Below, piece after piece: positions 25,890 to 27,500 of a DNA stretch of 27,500 nucleotides. A program made the position numbers and the translations under genes. The first letter of the stretch is position 1, and each line of letters starts with the position of its first letter. Source of the DNA: Mesostigma viride (Eukaryota > Streptophyta > Mesostigmatophyceae > Mesostigmatales > Mesostigmataceae); contig RPFO01001048.1 of the NCBI GenBank assembly GCA_009746045.1, forward strand, positions 1-27,500, written 5' to 3'. The notes beneath the pieces are model-generated. The model ran no database searches. It saw only the letters and a program-made list of their open reading frames with translations, and was not told the DNA's origin.

Positions 25890-25998
25890 GGCATGCTGCG
25901 GGAGACCACCATCGCGGCCGCGTTCGGTGTGGGCCCCGTGGCTGACGCGTTTGGGTACGCGGGGATGCTCCCCGGACTGTTCATCGTGCTGCTGGGAG
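25890..25998 (+). CDS. murJ: MurJ/MviN homologue, exon 'GMLRETTIAAAFGVG'
   Basis: The exon is bounded by CCTGCAG and GTGGGT and has 36 codons plus one base. It reads GMLRETTIAAAFGVGPVADA, then FGYAGMLPGLFIVLLG. RE-x(2)-IAAAFG(V)G-x-x-x-DAF is the family's most conserved N-terminal block, containing the Arg and Asp lining the MurJ substrate cavity. FIVLLGG followed by INGPFHSA in the next exon is characteristic of the cyanobacterial/plastid branch rather than the proteobacterial one. The 3' end of the exon and its splice donor are the first copy of a 47-bp tandem repeat. Confidence 0.75.
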
Positions 25999-26115
25999 GT
26001 GGGTAGCCAGCATGGTTGTCCCGGGACTGTTCGTGCTGCTGGGAGGTGGGTAGCCAGCATGGTTGTCCCGGGACTGTTCGTGCTGCTGGGAGGTGGGTAG
26101 CCAGCATGGTTGTCT
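25972..26115. repeat. 47-bp tandem repeat covering an exon end and splice donor
   Basis: GGGAGGTGGGTAGCCAGCAT recurs at 25994, 26041 and 26088, exactly 47 bases apart. Each unit includes GGACTGTTC(ATC)GTGCTGCTGGGAG followed by GTGGGT. The first copy is the real MurJ exon end (it still has ATC); the others lie in the intron and carry duplicate donor sites. Confidence 0.85.
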
Positions 26116-27293
26116 CATACCAAAGGGGTGATCACCTGGCTGTCAGTGGAGGCGTCGTGCATGGTAATGAGCACGGGCTTTGCCAGAAGGGTTGATCGGG
26201 GGGCTTTTCATGGAGTCATCATGTCATTGCTGGGCGCGTGGCATCAATAGACAGTTTTTGTTCATGTGTCAAGCAGCCTGTCCCTGCAGCATCGCCTGGC
26301 TCGGTCTCTTGTTCGTTCCCCCCACCCAACCCCCCATCCCCCACCCCACGCACACTTCCCGATCCTTTGTGCCGTGTTGGTCAGCATTGTCTTCTAGATT
26401 CTCTTACTTAAAGTACCACTAGTACGCAGGCAGTACATAGGTGCTCTTGCTAATAATAAGATAAAAATGCTTTGTATATATTTTGCGACTGAACCTGTAC
26501 TGTCACAAGATCCTTTTTCCGCCATCACAGTGGCAGCCACATTGCTGCCCGTCCGCTTGCTTATCGACACGCTGCTCATTCTTATCCTTCTATTCTTGTT
26601 TTTATGTTCTTATCATCATGTTCTTGTCGTCGCGGCTGCTCGATCCTGCTCGATCCTGCTCGGTCCCGCACGGATCACAAGGCATCACCCCCCCTTTCCA
26701 TCGCACATCTGGTCTTCTCCCCCTGCTTCCTCCGTCATGGTGCTGCTGTTTGCATCTCCCTCCGCCCATTTCTCAGTCAACTTCTTCCCCTCTTGTCCCT
26801 CATTACCATGTTGCTGTGTGCATGTCCGTGCGTAGTACTCCTGCGCACTTAGGTCTAGTGGTGAGTCATCTTCTATAGATTCAGCAATATCGGACATATT
26901 GGCACCCCTCTCCGGTAAAAAGGTTTTTCGCAGTTGGGCTGTTTCGAAACGTTACGTGAGATTCCTTCGGATCAGGAGACTCACACAGCCGCGAAATCAT
27001 GCCAAAGGTCCTATGTTCGATTCCTTGCTGGTAGCTGCTAGGCTTTCTTACTTTCTGTGTTCCGCGGAATCTCAGATTTGGGCAGCTAGCGTTTTCACGT
27101 TTGTTGCTTTCTGACGACAATGCTCCCCCCTTGCTGACTGCGCTTCCCCCCGCATCCCCCTTCCACCGCGCCATCCCTCTTCGCCCCTTGTTCCACCTCG
27201 CTACTCACGGCTGGCGCACATGCCCCTTCCAACGATTGCGTGCTCCTCCATCCACCCTTGCGCCTTGTTGCTCCGTACGGCCGGCTCTCCCAG
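25999..27293 (+). other. MurJ intron
   Basis: A GT-AG intron of 1,295 bases from GTGGGT to CTCCCAG. Besides the 47-bp repeats it has Ser/Leu-like CT-rich tracts (about 26590-26830) and a GATCCTGCTC duplication at about 26641. No gene is seen. Confidence 0.55.
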
Positions 27294-27397
27294 GCATCAA
27301 CGGCCCCTTCCACTCCGCCATCATCTCGGTCCTCAGCAAGCGGCCCAAGGAGGAGGGTGCCGCACTGGTGGAGAGCGTGTCCACTCTGGTCACGTTG
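27294..27397 (+). CDS. murJ: MurJ/MviN homologue, exon 'INGPFHSAIISVLSKR'
   Basis: Starting with the last two bases of a Gly codon, the exon reads INGPFHSAIISVLSKRPKEE, then GAALVESVSTLVTL. NGPFHSA(I/V)(I/V)SVL(A/S)KR..EEAA.LVE.VSTL is the second conserved block of cyanobacterial and plastid MurJ. A donor GTGGGT at 27398 would end the exon in phase 0; alternatively it runs on a few codons. The gene is cut by the window edge, so most of the 14-helix protein lies beyond it. Confidence 0.7.
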
Positions 27398-27500
27398 GTG
27401 GGTGCAGCGCATGCAGTGCTGGCCACCAGGCTGGACGAGCTGCTAGCACGGGCTGCCAGCTGCTTTATGTGTCTCTTTGAACATGCAGGCAGTCATGTCG

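Noticed and set aside
27000-27045. tRNA B-box at TGTTCGATTCC
   Set aside because: No 5-bp T-stem forms around it and no matching acceptor strand lies upstream; it is inside a MurJ intron.

Overview
The window looks like nuclear DNA of a green alga (Chlorophyta) with a block of virus-like genes at its left end. The algal assignment rests on the right-hand side. It carries small GT-AG exons of a cyanobacterial/plastid-type MurJ (MviN) homologue on the plus strand, an intron-split AP2/ERF-domain transcription factor on the minus strand, AATAAA signals behind several genes, and an interstitial telomere-like stretch mixing TTTAGGG and TTTTAGGG. I cannot name the species or the virus family.

Region 1 (about 1-9.0 kb) is tightly packed, intronless and GC-rich. 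It has about a dozen mostly plus-strand genes, some overlapping by 4 bases, several coding small proteins with a single membrane segment, and A-rich tracts 15-45 bases before the starts. This layout is typical of nucleocytoplasmic large DNA viruses. Recognisable content is limited: a protein with a four-fold charged repeat, a small protein with a Cys/His cluster, and a decayed ADP-ribosyltransferase-fold gene. No capsid, packaging ATPase, polymerase or helicase is visible, so 'viral' is an inference. At least six genes are broken by frame changes. Those I could phase on the plus strand all run in the same direction, often at G or C runs.

Region 2 (9.0-13.3 kb) starts with a 20-bp tandem array, then ~50-bp and 157-bp direct repeats. 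An intact gene follows (9.8-11.1 kb) with a faint F-box-like N-terminus and otherwise unknown. Next comes a gene-free stretch with six copies of a 12-mer in both orientations, then a run of four short hairpins, two of which keep their pairing while their sequences differ. The hairpins lead into an intact KilA-N/coiled-coil gene.

Region 3 (13.3-17.8 kb) is repeat territory. It holds a nearly perfect 1.04-kb palindrome with no spacer, a telomere-like stretch just beyond it, a diverged tandem repeat, a degraded LINE ORF1 on the minus strand and the 3' end of a LINE reverse transcriptase on the plus strand. TTAATTAATTAA-type sequence marks the junctions.

Region 4 (17.8-27.5 kb) is ordinary intron-rich nuclear DNA. 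It has pieces of an unidentified minus-strand gene, the AP2 gene, a stretch with microsatellites, and the 5' part of the MurJ gene, which runs off the right edge. The MurJ introns contain two minisatellites, one of which repeats a splice donor.
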